From Candidatus Thorarchaeota archaeon (GTDB lineage Archaea; Asgardarchaeota; Thorarchaeia; Thorarchaeales; Thorarchaeaceae), in NCBI GenBank assembly GCA_016840965.1, contig JAEORI010000150.1, positions 1 through 15,530 of the forward strand: 15,530 nt of DNA, in the 5' to 3' direction. Positions 1-8,541 of this stretch are shown piece after piece; the first letter of the stretch is position 1; each line of letters opens with the position of its first letter. A model generated the notes under the pieces. That model was not told the DNA's origin. It did no database searches and was given only the letters and a program-made list of their open reading frames with translations. The translations under genes were made by a program, and so were the position numbers.

Positions 1-1895
1 GAATAATCCAACCACGCAGAGTTCTGTCCTGATGCCTGACGAATGAGAGCTAAAACTCCTGCAACGTGGGGTGATGCCATACTGGTCCCATCTTTTGGGG
101 TCCACAAATCATACGCCGATGTGCTAGCTGCTATTATGTTGTCCCCGGGAGCGGCAACAGCTGGTTTTGGAGACCCATCGACTCTAGGACCTCTGCTGGA
201 TTCAACCATAATGGTTGAACTTCCTTCGCTGTATGCGGCGACCGCTACTGCGAAATCAGCTGTGGCAGGTGAGCTGATTGTCCGTTCTGAATCACGAGCT
301 GTCTGGAAGGTCAATTGCGTAGTTTCCCACCGTCCATCCCAGGCAAAGGCATCAATCCAAACGAGTTCACCTGAATCATTTGTTACTGTGACGTTCCAAA
401 CTCCATTTACCCACATATGGTCGTCTGCAGAAGCCTGGATTATCACATTATTGATTCCTCGTATGCTGACATCTGCAAAGATGTAGGCGCGTAAATTACT
501 ATCTTCATGTGCCCAAGATTGCCCCGCAATAGATGAGAAAGCTCCAAGGTCTATTGAGTTACCAGAAGGTGGTGTTAAAATAACGTGTTCATCGTTGTTT
601 GACGAGTGCCATAATAAGCTCAAGAACGGAGCTCTTGAAATCAGAACGTTATCTACATCCATCAAAGCTGTACCTGAAGAACCAGGTGCAGCAGAAAAGC
701 GAGCGTGTTTGTTCTTATTTCCAAGATTCCCAGCAGCTGCAGTGGTCAATACTCCATGTCGTAGAAAAGCTTCTGAAACAGCAAGGTCTTCAATATCAGT
801 CCCATCTAAGAATCCAAGATAGGAAGAAAATGACATGTTGATGATATCTGCATCATTTTCAATTGCAAAAGATATACCATCCAAGATGTCAGCAGATAAG
901 AGCTCACTCTTGATGATTATCAAATCAGCCCCAGGAGCTACTCCGACAAATGATGTCATCCCAATTTGCCCACCTGCAATAGTAGAGGCTACGTGAGTTC
1001 CATGACCGTATTCATCACCAACAGATACTGCTTGAGTTAAGTTGACTCCTCTCACATATACATCTGCATTTGCTTGATCATATAGAATTGCTATCTTGGA
1101 CTCATTCAGAAGAACAGCATTCTCAACGCCCAGCGTAATGACATTATCGTCGTTTGCATCAACGCCGCCAATCCAACGGTCTCCAGATGCATAACTAAAA
1201 CCAGGATTACCATCGACATTAATATACATGTAATCAGATGAATAACTAAAATCTGGACCAACAGATGAATCATAGAATGCTCTAATTGGTCCTTCAGCGG
1301 GAGGATCTGGCATACTGTTATTGTTAAGATCTATGTAATAGTTTGGTCCGCTGCTAATGGTCTTGTATTCATGAGAAGAACCACGCCAGAAGCTGGGATG
1401 TGTCCAAATGGCACCTGTATCAAGAACAGCCACAGTGACCCCTGAGCCATTGACTGACTCTCCATCTTTGTGCAGATTGGTCCAAACAACATCAGCCTGA
1501 ATAGCAGGTACAGAGGAACTTATAGATGGCACATATTGTTTCGTCCCAGACGTGGCTCGTATCAAGCCAAGTTCTGACAATTCTGCAAAGGAGTTGACAT
1601 CATATATGTACGCAGAATAGATACGGCCAACACTGACAATTGTTGAACCTCTCCTGGCAAAATGGATGCCTAAACTTTCAGCGTGTAAGATTTCTGCATC
1701 GGTTAACGGGGAGGTAAATTCGAGGAGTGCACGTGCGCCTGAAGCTGATGAATGAACCTCCATTTTCAGACGTGACTCGATTAATGGGCCTTGAGAACTA
1801 TCAAGGGAGTTAAACTCGATTCGCGTGCCTATGGATGTAGGTGCAAGGAAAAATGGCAATAGCAGGATTGTCAGAATGATATATCTTTGGTACAT
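1..1895 (-). CDS. Secreted subtilisin-like serine protease (family S8), C-terminus beyond window
   Basis: I translated the minus strand by hand from ATG 1895; a GAGGG ribosome site (1902-1906) lies 6 bases upstream. The N-terminus MYQRYIILTILLLPFFLAP is a signal peptide. Residues about 40-125 look like an I9-type propeptide. The full S8 catalytic set is present: Asp159 in VAVLDTG, His298 in GHGTHVAS, oxyanion Asn390 in AAAGNLGN and Ser605 in GTSMASPHVAG. The Asp-His spacing (139) and Asn-Ser spacing (215) are far larger than in subtilisin (32 and 66), so there are two inserts; the second looks beta-rich, with many Trp and Asn-X-Ser/Thr sites. The frame is open to base 1, giving 631 residues in view; any stalk or anchor would lie outside. 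The protein is probably exported and self-processed. It follows tldE on the same strand after 89 bases and may share its transcript. It is a paralogue of the protease at the right end of the window. Confidence 0.93.
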   Translation of the reverse strand, partial: MYQRYIILTILLLPFFLAPTSIGTRIEFNSLDSSQGPLIESRLKMEVHSSASGARALLEFTSPLTDAEILHAESLGIHFARRGSTIVSVGRIYSAYIYDVNSFAELSELGLIRATSGTKQYVPSISSSVPAIQADVVWTNLHKDGESVNGSGVTVAVLDTGAIWTHPSFWRGSSHEYKTISSGPNYYIDLNNNSMPDPPAEGPIRAFYDSSVGPDFSYSSDYMYINVDGNPGFSYASGDRWIGGVDANDDNVITLGVENAVLLNESKIAILYDQANADVYVRGVNLTQAVSVGDEYGHGTHVASTIAGGQIGMTSFVGVAPGADLIIIKSELLSADILDGISFAIENDADIINMSFSSYLGFLDGTDIEDLAVSEAFLRHGVLTTAAAGNLGNKNKHARFSAAPGSSGTALMDVDNVLISRAPFLSLLWHSSNNDEHVILTPPSGNSIDLGAFSSIAGQSWAHEDSNLRAYIFADVSIRGINNVIIQASADDHMWVNGVWNVTVTNDSGELVWIDAFAWDGRWETTQLTFQTARDSERTISSPATADFAVAVAAYSEGSSTIMVESSRGPRVDGSPKPAVAAPGDNIIAASTSAYDLWTPKDGTSMASPHVAGVLALIRQASGQNSAWLDY

Positions 1896-1984
1896 TGGAG
1901 TCCCTCTGTGGTGGGTTGAAGACGTTCTCATAGCGTTACTGATATGCTTTTGTGTTGAGTTGCCGTTCGGTATTATTTTAATAA

Positions 1985-3343
1985 TTACTCTTTTGCAATG
2001 ATGTCAATATCTCTACAAATAATCTCGGGGCCAATCCAATCTTGGAGACTGTGTGGATTCTTAGCAATCTCAACGATATTCTCAAGCATCTCAAAAGCAT
2101 TACCAGATACCATCAGCCCATTAATGGCACCAACCAATTTACCATTCTTTATCAGGAATGCGGGATTTCCCACGACGCTAAAATCACCGGATTCAGGATT
2201 TGCACTATGAGCACCTTGCACGTTTTGAATGTAATAACCATGTTTAATCTCTGAGATGATATCCTCAATCTCACGTTTTCCAGGCTCAACAATTAGATTG
2301 GTGGAGGCAATCGTAACTAATCCTTGTTTCAGATTGCGTTTGGCATTGCCTGTGCTCTTGACACCCATTCTATTTGCCCAATAGGTGTCCCAAAGAAATG
2401 ACCGAAGTATTCCGTTCTCGATAATCTGAGTTGTTCTTCGAGGCACTCCCTCATCATCAGCAATTGAAGTATTAGCTCCATCTGGATAGAGACCGTTATC
2501 GCTCAAGGTAAAGAGTTGTGATGCTATTTTATCACCAATACTATCACCAATCTTTGATTTTCCGCGAGCAACATTATCACCTCTAATGCTCTTAATCAGA
2601 GTATAATTTAGAAGCTCAGCATACGCTTGTGGATGAAAAACAACTGTATGTCTACCAGTTTTACCCTGAACAACCTTCTTACATAGGCGAATTTGTTGAG
2701 TAAGTTTGTCGACAATTTGATCTAGGTCCAAATTTAAACCTCGCTTAATGTCATAAGCAAATACCATTGGAGTCATACCAGTTTCAGTTTGTGCGGACGC
2801 AATACCACCCATAACAGCGACTGTGCCTTTCTCCGAGTGAACAATCCCGTTGCTATTTGCGTACGCTTCGAACGCATAACTCACGGCGGATGTTCCTCCT
2901 ATAAGCACAATACCTGGTTCTGATTCAGAGGTTTTTGCAATGAGTTCACTAGTGGATTTTACAATCGAATCTGGTTCTGTTTTTGCCACCTCTTCGATCC
3001 AAAGGCCATTTTGAGTTGCATATTCTTCAGGGGTAGCTAAAGATATCCAACCAGGATCTTCAGTTGTTGCATTTGCTGAGCTGAGAGCAAATTGTATAGC
3101 TTCATTGGCTGCTTCCTTAGTTGCAATATTTGTAAACGCACCACCAATTTTCTTGCCCTTTAGAACACGAATAGCAATCTGAGCTCCAGCATGTTGGTTA
3201 ACACTACTAATTTGTGCAAGTTCAATGGCAGATTCTAACTCTGTTGTTAGTTTTGCTTGTGCCTCCGCTTCATCAGCACCAGATTCTATTGCATGAGATA
3301 CTATGTATTTACAGAGTTCAAGCAATTCCTTATCTCGATCCAA
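1985..3343 (-). CDS. tldE: TldE/PmbA-like subunit of the TldD/TldE peptidase
   Basis: This is a PmbA/TldE-family protein of about 452 residues, the usual family length. In the family, TldE is the non-catalytic partner that forms a heterodimer with the TldD metalloprotease and helps to cleave unfolded or modified peptides in the cytoplasm. The sequence shows the family signature ADDEGVPRRTTQIIENG, the C-terminal GNPAFLIKNGKLVGAINGLM stretch, and no HExxxH zinc motif, as expected for TldE. No ATG lies near the N-terminus. TTG codons at 3349 and 3343 are both possible starts; the strong GGAGG site at 3352-3356 is only 2 bases from the first but 8 from the second, so I chose 3343 (MDRDKELLELCKYIV). 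The site overlaps the tldD stop codon, so the two genes are probably translationally coupled. Confidence 0.93.
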   Translation of the reverse strand: MDRDKELLELCKYIVSHAIESGADEAEAQAKLTTELESAIELAQISSVNQHAGAQIAIRVLKGKKIGGAFTNIATKEAANEAIQFALSSANATTEDPGWISLATPEEYATQNGLWIEEVAKTEPDSIVKSTSELIAKTSESEPGIVLIGGTSAVSYAFEAYANSNGIVHSEKGTVAVMGGIASAQTETGMTPMVFAYDIKRGLNLDLDQIVDKLTQQIRLCKKVVQGKTGRHTVVFHPQAYAELLNYTLIKSIRGDNVARGKSKIGDSIGDKIASQLFTLSDNGLYPDGANTSIADDEGVPRRTTQIIENGILRSFLWDTYWANRMGVKSTGNAKRNLKQGLVTIASTNLIVEPGKREIEDIISEIKHGYYIQNVQGAHSANPESGDFSVVGNPAFLIKNGKLVGAINGLMVSGNAFEMLENIVEIAKNPHSLQDWIGPEIICRDIDIIAKE

Positions 3344-3351
3344 AATCAACT

Positions 3352-3356
3352 CCTCC
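3352..3356 (-). promoter_or_regulatory. Shine-Dalgarno site of tldE overlapping the tldD stop
   Basis: The minus strand reads GGAGG here, sharing one base with the tldD TAG stop (3356-3358). Spacing is 2 bases to TTG 3349 and 8 bases to TTG 3343, which favours the downstream TTG as the tldE start and suggests coupled translation. Confidence 0.6.
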
Positions 3357-4747
3357 TAAGATTTTCCTCCGAAAGTAATTCCGCCTTTCATGAACCTTAT
3401 ATTCGGCCCTCCAGCGGAAGTGTATGCCAATTGGTTAAACTTTCCACACTGCCCAGCAACATATTCAGGAGGCATCTTTGATATTGCTTCTATTTTGAAG
3501 AGAGCATCAGTTCCAATTCCTGAAATTGACAAGTCAGCAACTGGCGGCCCGATTTCGCCTTTTACGATCTCAAATGCCTCTTGAATACCCACCTGAAAAC
3601 TAGCATTCAATTGAGCCGAACCACCTCGATAATCAACACAGAAATATCCAAAATCGATTCCCTCAAACAATTCTTCGTTCTGAAAATCACCGGGTTCGAT
3701 GAAGGTACTTCGCATCCTTATAGAAGGGGGGAAAAGATAACTTTCGGCGCGAGCATTACCGGTGAGTCTTTGCCCAAACTTTGCTGAATATTCCCGGTTA
3801 ACTAAAAGCTCCGTTAGTATAGAGTCTTTTATTATTTCAACACGACTTGTAGGAACTCCTTCATCATCATATTTTGAGGTTCCAACCTGACTTGAATTTC
3901 GACCATCATCCACCATATTAACACCTTCAGAAGCAACTACAGAACCTCTTTTTCCACTGAATGGTGTATTCATATTGAGGTCAGCCTCAGACAGGTGCCC
4001 CAAAACTTCATGTGTGAATGTCCCTACGACCCTAGGACCAAATACACAGGGAAATGAACCAATTTTTGGACTTACTCCTTTAAGCTGCATTTGGACTCGT
4101 TTTGCCACAGATTCTCCCATAAATTCAGGAGTGGCGTATGTTTCCATGTATTCCCAACCCTGTTGTGTCGAAGCCTCTTGATGCCTTGCGGCACTCAAGC
4201 GAATTCCATCTTTTCCTGTTGCCCATGGAGAAGACCAAACTAACAAAATTGGAGCCTGGATTTGCGACCCATCAGATGTTGCTAGAAACTTTTCACCTGA
4301 TATAGTTTCAACTTTAATTGTCGCAGCAGAAAGTCTATCATCGTATTCGAAGATGTATTTGGTCATGTCTGTCATGTATTGGATTTTGTCCTCAATTGGT
4401 ACAAATTTGGGATCCTTTTCGACCTTGAGTGATATTTTATCTTCATGAGCTCTCATATCAGCTAACTCAATTTTTTCGCGTCTTGTTTTTGCAGCAGCCT
4501 TTGCTAAAGCTGTAGCATCACTGACTGCTTTTTTTAACTCATCCAAGTTCCCGGTTGATACAAAACCCCAAGCACCATCGGCTAGAACTCTCACTGCGAC
4601 ACCTTGTTCAATTCTTTGTGTTAGAGCAGTCACCTTGTAGTCATCCATCTGAATGAATTCGAGGAAGCTTTTCTCCCCTCGGACTTCGATGTATGTGGCA
4701 TCTAAGTTTCGACCAACTTCGACAGCGTTCTCCAGAATTTCAAACAT
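3356..4747 (-). CDS. tldD: TldD-like zinc metalloprotease subunit
   Basis: This 463-residue protein has the TldD length. TldD is the catalytic subunit of the TldD/TldE peptidase (family U62), a cytoplasmic enzyme known from microcin B17 maturation and CcdA degradation in E. coli. The zinc motif HExxxH is visible as HEVLGHLSEADL (His246, Glu247, His251). The C-terminal AGQCGKFNQ (Cys434) matches the CGK segment that supplies the third zinc ligand in the family. The shared DDEGVPTSRVEII segment is at about 294-306. ATG 4747 has an AGGTG site (4756-4760) 8 bases upstream. It is the first gene of the tldD-tldE pair and diverges from the GTPase gene across 161 bases. Nothing looks broken, and the active site is intact. 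The natural substrate cannot be told from sequence; no RiPP precursor gene is evident nearby. Confidence 0.96.
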   Translation of the reverse strand: MFEILENAVEVGRNLDATYIEVRGEKSFLEFIQMDDYKVTALTQRIEQGVAVRVLADGAWGFVSTGNLDELKKAVSDATALAKAAAKTRREKIELADMRAHEDKISLKVEKDPKFVPIEDKIQYMTDMTKYIFEYDDRLSAATIKVETISGEKFLATSDGSQIQAPILLVWSSPWATGKDGIRLSAARHQEASTQQGWEYMETYATPEFMGESVAKRVQMQLKGVSPKIGSFPCVFGPRVVGTFTHEVLGHLSEADLNMNTPFSGKRGSVVASEGVNMVDDGRNSSQVGTSKYDDEGVPTSRVEIIKDSILTELLVNREYSAKFGQRLTGNARAESYLFPPSIRMRSTFIEPGDFQNEELFEGIDFGYFCVDYRGGSAQLNASFQVGIQEAFEIVKGEIGPPVADLSISGIGTDALFKIEAISKMPPEYVAGQCGKFNQLAYTSAGGPNIRFMKGGITFGGKS

Positions 4748-4863
4748 ATTTGAAACACCTAGTAAGTTGAAGAATTAGCAATTGAGATTCTGTTTTATCT
4801 AATAAGGTTCCGATACACGCGGAAATATTGATCACTGCTACAAGTTCTGAATGATTGAGAGTT

Positions 4864-4870
4864 CTTATAA
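4864..4870 (+). promoter_or_regulatory. TATA-like element of the GTPase gene
   Basis: CTTATAA lies 39 bases before ATG 4909. A transcript starting about 25 bases downstream would begin near 4890 and still include the GGAG site at 4897-4900. This supports ATG 4909 over the longer frame opening at TTG 4855, whose first codons would lie on the TATA element itself. Confidence 0.4.
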
Positions 4871-4908
4871 CCAGAAGTAGGATTGGGAGAAGGCGCGGAG
4901 TATTTCAT

Positions 4909-6573
4909 ATGACAACCTCAAAAGAGCTTCTCAAAATCCTAATCAAGGGGGAGAATCGAATTACAGAGTTCAAGAGAAAGCTCGCCCGATCGGATTTGAA
5001 GACAGATAGACGACAGAAGCTAGTAGCTCGAATTCGGTATATGACATATGAAAGCCCATTTGAAGGATTGTTCCTAATTGGGATTGAAGATATAGGTGGA
5101 AAAGAGTGGAAAGTACTGGGAATATCTGAGAATTCCTTGAAAACTTCAGAGCGGGTACTTGCAGAATTATGTGAAGAAGCAGGAGTCGAGATAGTCGAAG
5201 AAGAACGTATTGAAACGCCACAAGGGTTGGTCGGGACATACCTCCTGAAGAGATTAGCAACTCCTGAGATCAAAGAGACCTGCTCAATAAATGTTGCAGG
5301 GAGAGTCAATTCTGGCAAATCCAGTCTAATTGGAGCTCTCGTGACTGGACGACCAGACGATGGTAGTGGTAGTGCAAGATCATTTCTACTTACACATCCA
5401 CAGGAAATTACCAGGGGACAAACAGCGGATATTCATCTAGCATTCATGGGTTTTGACGACAAAAGCAATAGCATTTACCCAGAGAATCCACTTAGCAAAC
5501 AAGATACAGCTAGGGTTCTAGACCAATCTGTAAAGATTATCACATTTTTCGACGCCCCGGGTCACAGAGAATACAGTAAAACCATGATTAGGTCCATACT
5601 CGGCGCAGATGCACAATATGGACTCGTGCTAATTCCAGGTCCAGAGGAAGCTTACCTTATTGGGCAAGAGGAAAAGAACTATGGAATTCCAAGACTTGAT
5701 GAAATAACCAGAGAACATATGATTCTAATGGCAAACCAAGAGGCACCATTCATTATCATGATATCCAAAATTGACAAGACGAGTCCTCAAGAGCTAGAAT
5801 TAGTTATGAATGTTGTACGAAACAGTTTGAAAGAAGTTGGTCGAATCCCGGTTCTTGTTCGTACAGGTGATGAAATACCTCCAGTCGTAAGGGAACTCAA
5901 ATATCAGGTGATAGTTCCTATATTTCTAACCTCAGCACTAGAACCAGATTCGCTGAACTTAGTGACCCATCTTCTAAGGCTACTTCCTGCAAATTCAAAC
6001 CATGCCGCTTTGACCGACCCTGCTCGTGCTTATGTGGATAAGGTGTATCGAGGAATTAAGGGAACCAATGTTGTGGTCACAGGAACTGTAAAATCAGGAG
6101 TGTTCAAGAAAGGACAAACTTTGAAGATAGGACCTGATAGTGGAAATATGTTTCAAGAGGGAAGATTGTTTAGTATTGAGATGTTCAAGAAACGAATTAG
6201 GGCTGTAAAGGCAGGAGACCTCTTTGGTTTCGATATCAAAGATGTAGATAAACATCTGATTCGGAGGGGGCAGATGATTACTGATCCTGATTTGAATCCA
6301 GAAAGCTGCAAAACCTTTGAGGCGAACATCGTAGTTACTCGCCACCCAACCAGAATATCTGTTGGCTACTCGCCTGTTCTTCAAGCTCATACAATTCAAC
6401 AGACGGTTGTTCTGAGGAAAATATATGACGCAGAATATTTGTGTGTCGGCGATTTTGCAAGAGTCAGACTAGAGTTTATGACTTCACCTGAGGCATTAAG
6501 TGAAGGGGACAAAATTGTTCTTAGAGAGGCTAACACACGCGCCATAGGGACTGTAATAAAGAAGATTAAGTAG
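4909..6573 (+). CDS. GTPBP1/GTPBP2-like translational GTPase (EF-1A superfamily)
   Basis: This 554-residue GTPase belongs to the GTPBP1/2 branch of the EF-Tu/eEF1A superfamily. With Met at 4909, G1 is GRVNSGKS (131-138), the switch I region is QEITRGQTADI, G3 is DAPGH (215-219), G4 is SKID (286-289, the Ser variant found in GTPBP1 in place of NKxD) and G5 is TSA (341-343). Residues 1-120 form the alpha/beta N-terminal domain typical of the branch (FLIGIED); residues after about 370 form beta-barrel domains 2 and 3, ending in an IGTVIKKIK strand. Eukaryotic GTPBP1 can deliver aminoacyl-tRNA and affects mRNA turnover; archaeal members are little studied. GGAG at 4897-4900 sits 8 bases before ATG 4909, so I reject the 18-residue longer start at TTG 4855. 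The stop overlaps the converging gene by 8 bases. Confidence 0.93.
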   Translation: MTTSKELLKILIKGENRITEFKRKLARSDLKTDRRQKLVARIRYMTYESPFEGLFLIGIEDIGGKEWKVLGISENSLKTSERVLAELCEEAGVEIVEEERIETPQGLVGTYLLKRLATPEIKETCSINVAGRVNSGKSSLIGALVTGRPDDGSGSARSFLLTHPQEITRGQTADIHLAFMGFDDKSNSIYPENPLSKQDTARVLDQSVKIITFFDAPGHREYSKTMIRSILGADAQYGLVLIPGPEEAYLIGQEEKNYGIPRLDEITREHMILMANQEAPFIIMISKIDKTSPQELELVMNVVRNSLKEVGRIPVLVRTGDEIPPVVRELKYQVIVPIFLTSALEPDSLNLVTHLLRLLPANSNHAALTDPARAYVDKVYRGIKGTNVVVTGTVKSGVFKKGQTLKIGPDSGNMFQEGRLFSIEMFKKRIRAVKAGDLFGFDIKDVDKHLIRRGQMITDPDLNPESCKTFEANIVVTRHPTRISVGYSPVLQAHTIQQTVVLRKIYDAEYLCVGDFARVRLEFMTSPEALSEGDKIVLREANTRAIGTVIKKIK

Positions 6574-8260
6574 ACATCTGCTTTTGAATCGTGAGTTCAT
6601 CATCTGGAAAAAGGTTCTCGCTTCTTAGAATGTTTCTATCTGAGGTCACAGTATGAACAGGCCAGATGGAGATGCCTTCCTTAGCCACAGAGTCAAGAAG
6701 GGCTGCTTTCCAAGTTGCTGGGGCTGAAATAATAGCGACAGATTCTGATCTGGTTTGGAAGATTGTTGATTCAATGCTGTTTTGTCTTGCAATCGAATGT
6801 AAAACATCTGCATTCCCCCGAAGGAGATAATCGCTTTCGATTCCGATATGATTGAAATTTGGTAGAAACACGATTTTTCCCTTTTCAAATAAGCTATCTA
6901 CAACCTGAGGCGACCCAATCAGCGTATTATTGATAACATCAATTTTGCCGAGCATTAAACGCTCAAGAACAGCTTTCTCGTTAGTTGTTAAAGGAGAATC
7001 AGAGAATGATATTGTTGATTCGAATGTACATTCAGATTTAGTTCGAACACCCAAAGCCGCTAAAGCTCTCTGGAGTATGGTCTTCCCATGAGAAATTAAT
7101 CCACCGGAGGAAGGATAAACATCTTCAAGATTCAACTGATATTTTATTGCTGATACCTCCAATCCACCTCCAGGTCGTAAGCTCAGCGAATTAACTTTCG
7201 AGCCTTCAATAAACGATACAGTAGCCCAATCATCCTTTGATGCTTGTCCAAAAAATAATGATATGGCTAGATCAAATGGCGTAGGATCACAAATGACTCT
7301 TGGTGCCAAGTGAATTGATTCAAGAGCGCCCCGTTTTAGGTCGATTTTCCGCGGTTTTGAAAGATTCTGGCAGAATCGAAGTATAATATGATACTCCTCA
7401 GTTCCTATTGTGACGTTTACACCGTCATGAATAATCCTGAATGCAAATCTCCAATCTGAGTTTTGAGAATGCAAGGAAGGAATCTGCTGAATAAGGGAAA
7501 ACATTCTTGCAAACCCTGTGCTCGTGTAAGAATCAACATGATGTATCATGTGGTTCATAATAGGTTGCCATTCTGTGTCCTTGCTGATTTTTGACCAGAT
7601 TTCTCGAAATGCCTTTTTTTCAGGCTCCTTTAATATAGCCAATGCAATAGCATTACCAACTAAAGCAGCCAACTGAAATTTAGATTTCTCAAAATCAAGA
7701 TGTGCTAGGAAGGCTGTCCTAATAATAAGTCCATCAATCCACTTCGTCTTTAGTGCTGAGTCTTCAAAGAGGTACTCGCCACTTTCAGATATCTGAAGTC
7801 CAAAGCTTTGATTGGATTCTTCTAAGCTTGTTCGTGTGACAAAGATATCGGGAAAACTAGGAGGTGTTGTGTTTAGTAAACGAGCAACTCTTCGTAACGC
7901 TTTAGCTAGAGAGTCCCTTAATTCTTGAGTGGCTTCAATACGAAGTTCTTCTGCAGTGAGCTCTTTTGGCTTCTCATATTTTGCGATAAGTTTTGAGCTC
8001 GCACGTATCTTGTTATACATCGATACTTCTACATTTTCCCCCACGAGCATCATTCCGACTGAGTTAAAGAAATAGATACGCACTCTGTCAAGGGATATTA
8101 CGGATACAAGGAATGCTATTCCCTTTAGTTGTCTAAAGTGCTTTCGCATAACAGATGCTTTCACACGAAGAACTTCGACAGCCATAGCCCCAGTTTCCTT
8201 AAATTGACGCTCACCAAAAGCAGCAATTTCTTTTGGGACTTCTCTAATACTTTTAGACAA
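6566..8260 (-). CDS. Uncharacterised 564-residue protein
   Basis: I do not recognise this protein. It starts at TTG 8260, supported by GAGGAG 8 bases upstream, and reads open for 564 residues. It has no signal peptide, no clear membrane helix and no motif I can name. Residues 1-85 have a helix-strand pattern (GIAFLVSVISLDRVRIYFF). Residues about 100-135 form a charged helix (TAEELRIEATQELRDSLAKA). Residues about 185-270 are helical with a His-rich stretch (MNHMIHHVDSY) but no HExxH. The C-terminal third has alternating strands and Gly turns (RPGGGLEV, SSGGLISHGKT) of alpha/beta type. It converges on the GTPase gene with an 8-base overlap of the ends. A CTTATCTTTATCT stretch on the minus strand near 8300 could be its TATA element. 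It is probably a cytoplasmic, lineage-restricted protein; function unknown. Confidence 0.8.
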   Translation of the reverse strand: MSKSIREVPKEIAAFGERQFKETGAMAVEVLRVKASVMRKHFRQLKGIAFLVSVISLDRVRIYFFNSVGMMLVGENVEVSMYNKIRASSKLIAKYEKPKELTAEELRIEATQELRDSLAKALRRVARLLNTTPPSFPDIFVTRTSLEESNQSFGLQISESGEYLFEDSALKTKWIDGLIIRTAFLAHLDFEKSKFQLAALVGNAIALAILKEPEKKAFREIWSKISKDTEWQPIMNHMIHHVDSYTSTGFARMFSLIQQIPSLHSQNSDWRFAFRIIHDGVNVTIGTEEYHIILRFCQNLSKPRKIDLKRGALESIHLAPRVICDPTPFDLAISLFFGQASKDDWATVSFIEGSKVNSLSLRPGGGLEVSAIKYQLNLEDVYPSSGGLISHGKTILQRALAALGVRTKSECTFESTISFSDSPLTTNEKAVLERLMLGKIDVINNTLIGSPQVVDSLFEKGKIVFLPNFNHIGIESDYLLRGNADVLHSIARQNSIESTIFQTRSESVAIISAPATWKAALLDSVAKEGISIWPVHTVTSDRNILRSENLFPDDELTIQKQMST

Positions 8261-8373
8261 GACTGATTCTCCTCTCTAGTATGAAAAGGAAGGGTATTCC
8301 AGATAAAGATAAGCAAATTCTGCTCATTGCGACATCCTTAATTTCATTAATTTTTACTAGATTTTGATACAGA

Positions 8374-8529
8374 ATGCAATACGACATGTCATTGATTATC
8401 ATTTGGTGGATAGTTCCAATCATAATTCTTGCAGGGAGAGCTGCATTTGCGGGGTACCGTGCTAAGAAGAAACGAGATGAATTAAAACGATTAGAAGAGA
8501 GATCGACCCCATTTACAAGTAAGTTTTAG
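8374..8529 (+). CDS. Small single-span membrane protein, 51 residues
   Basis: A short frame from ATG 8374 to TAG 8529 encodes 51 residues. Residues 6-20 (SLIIIWWIVPIIILA) form one membrane helix. It is followed by a strongly basic and amphipathic stretch (YRAKKKRDELKRLEERS) that would stay in the cytoplasm by the positive-inside rule. There is no Shine-Dalgarno site, but TTAATTTTTA at 8347-8356 is centred about 22 bases before the ATG, the spacing expected for a leaderless archaeal transcript. Met5 (ATG 8386) is an alternative start. It occupies the gap between two minus-strand genes and ends 12 bases from the converging one. The hydrophobic-then-basic pattern makes chance unlikely, but I know no family for it. 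Confidence 0.55.
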   Translation: MQYDMSLIIIWWIVPIIILAGRAAFAGYRAKKKRDELKRLEERSTPFTSKF

Positions 8530-8541
8530 GGAAAAAGCATT

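Noticed and set aside
43..486. Plus-strand open frame of 147 codons
   Set aside because: It lies antisense to the catalytic Ser region of the left-hand subtilase, which has the full conserved motif set; the plus-strand translation has no recognisable features.
595..841. Two overlapping plus-strand frames of 75 and 80 codons
   Set aside because: Both are antisense to the oxyanion-loop region of the left-hand subtilase.
1972..1985. AT-rich inverted repeat ATTATT-TT-AATAAT
   Set aside because: The two-base centre cannot form a hairpin loop and the sequence is too AT-biased to be significant; at most it is a weak TATA region for the downstream protease.
4905..5318. Minus-strand frame of 137 codons
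   Set aside because: Antisense to the N-terminal and P-loop region of the GTPase gene, with a Ser/Ile-rich composition typical of a shadow frame.
8281..8367. Plus-strand frame of 28 codons (MKRKGIPDKDKQILLIATSL) just before the small membrane protein
   Set aside because: No ribosome site, very short, and it overlaps the probable promoter of the minus-strand gene at 8260; not enough to call a gene.
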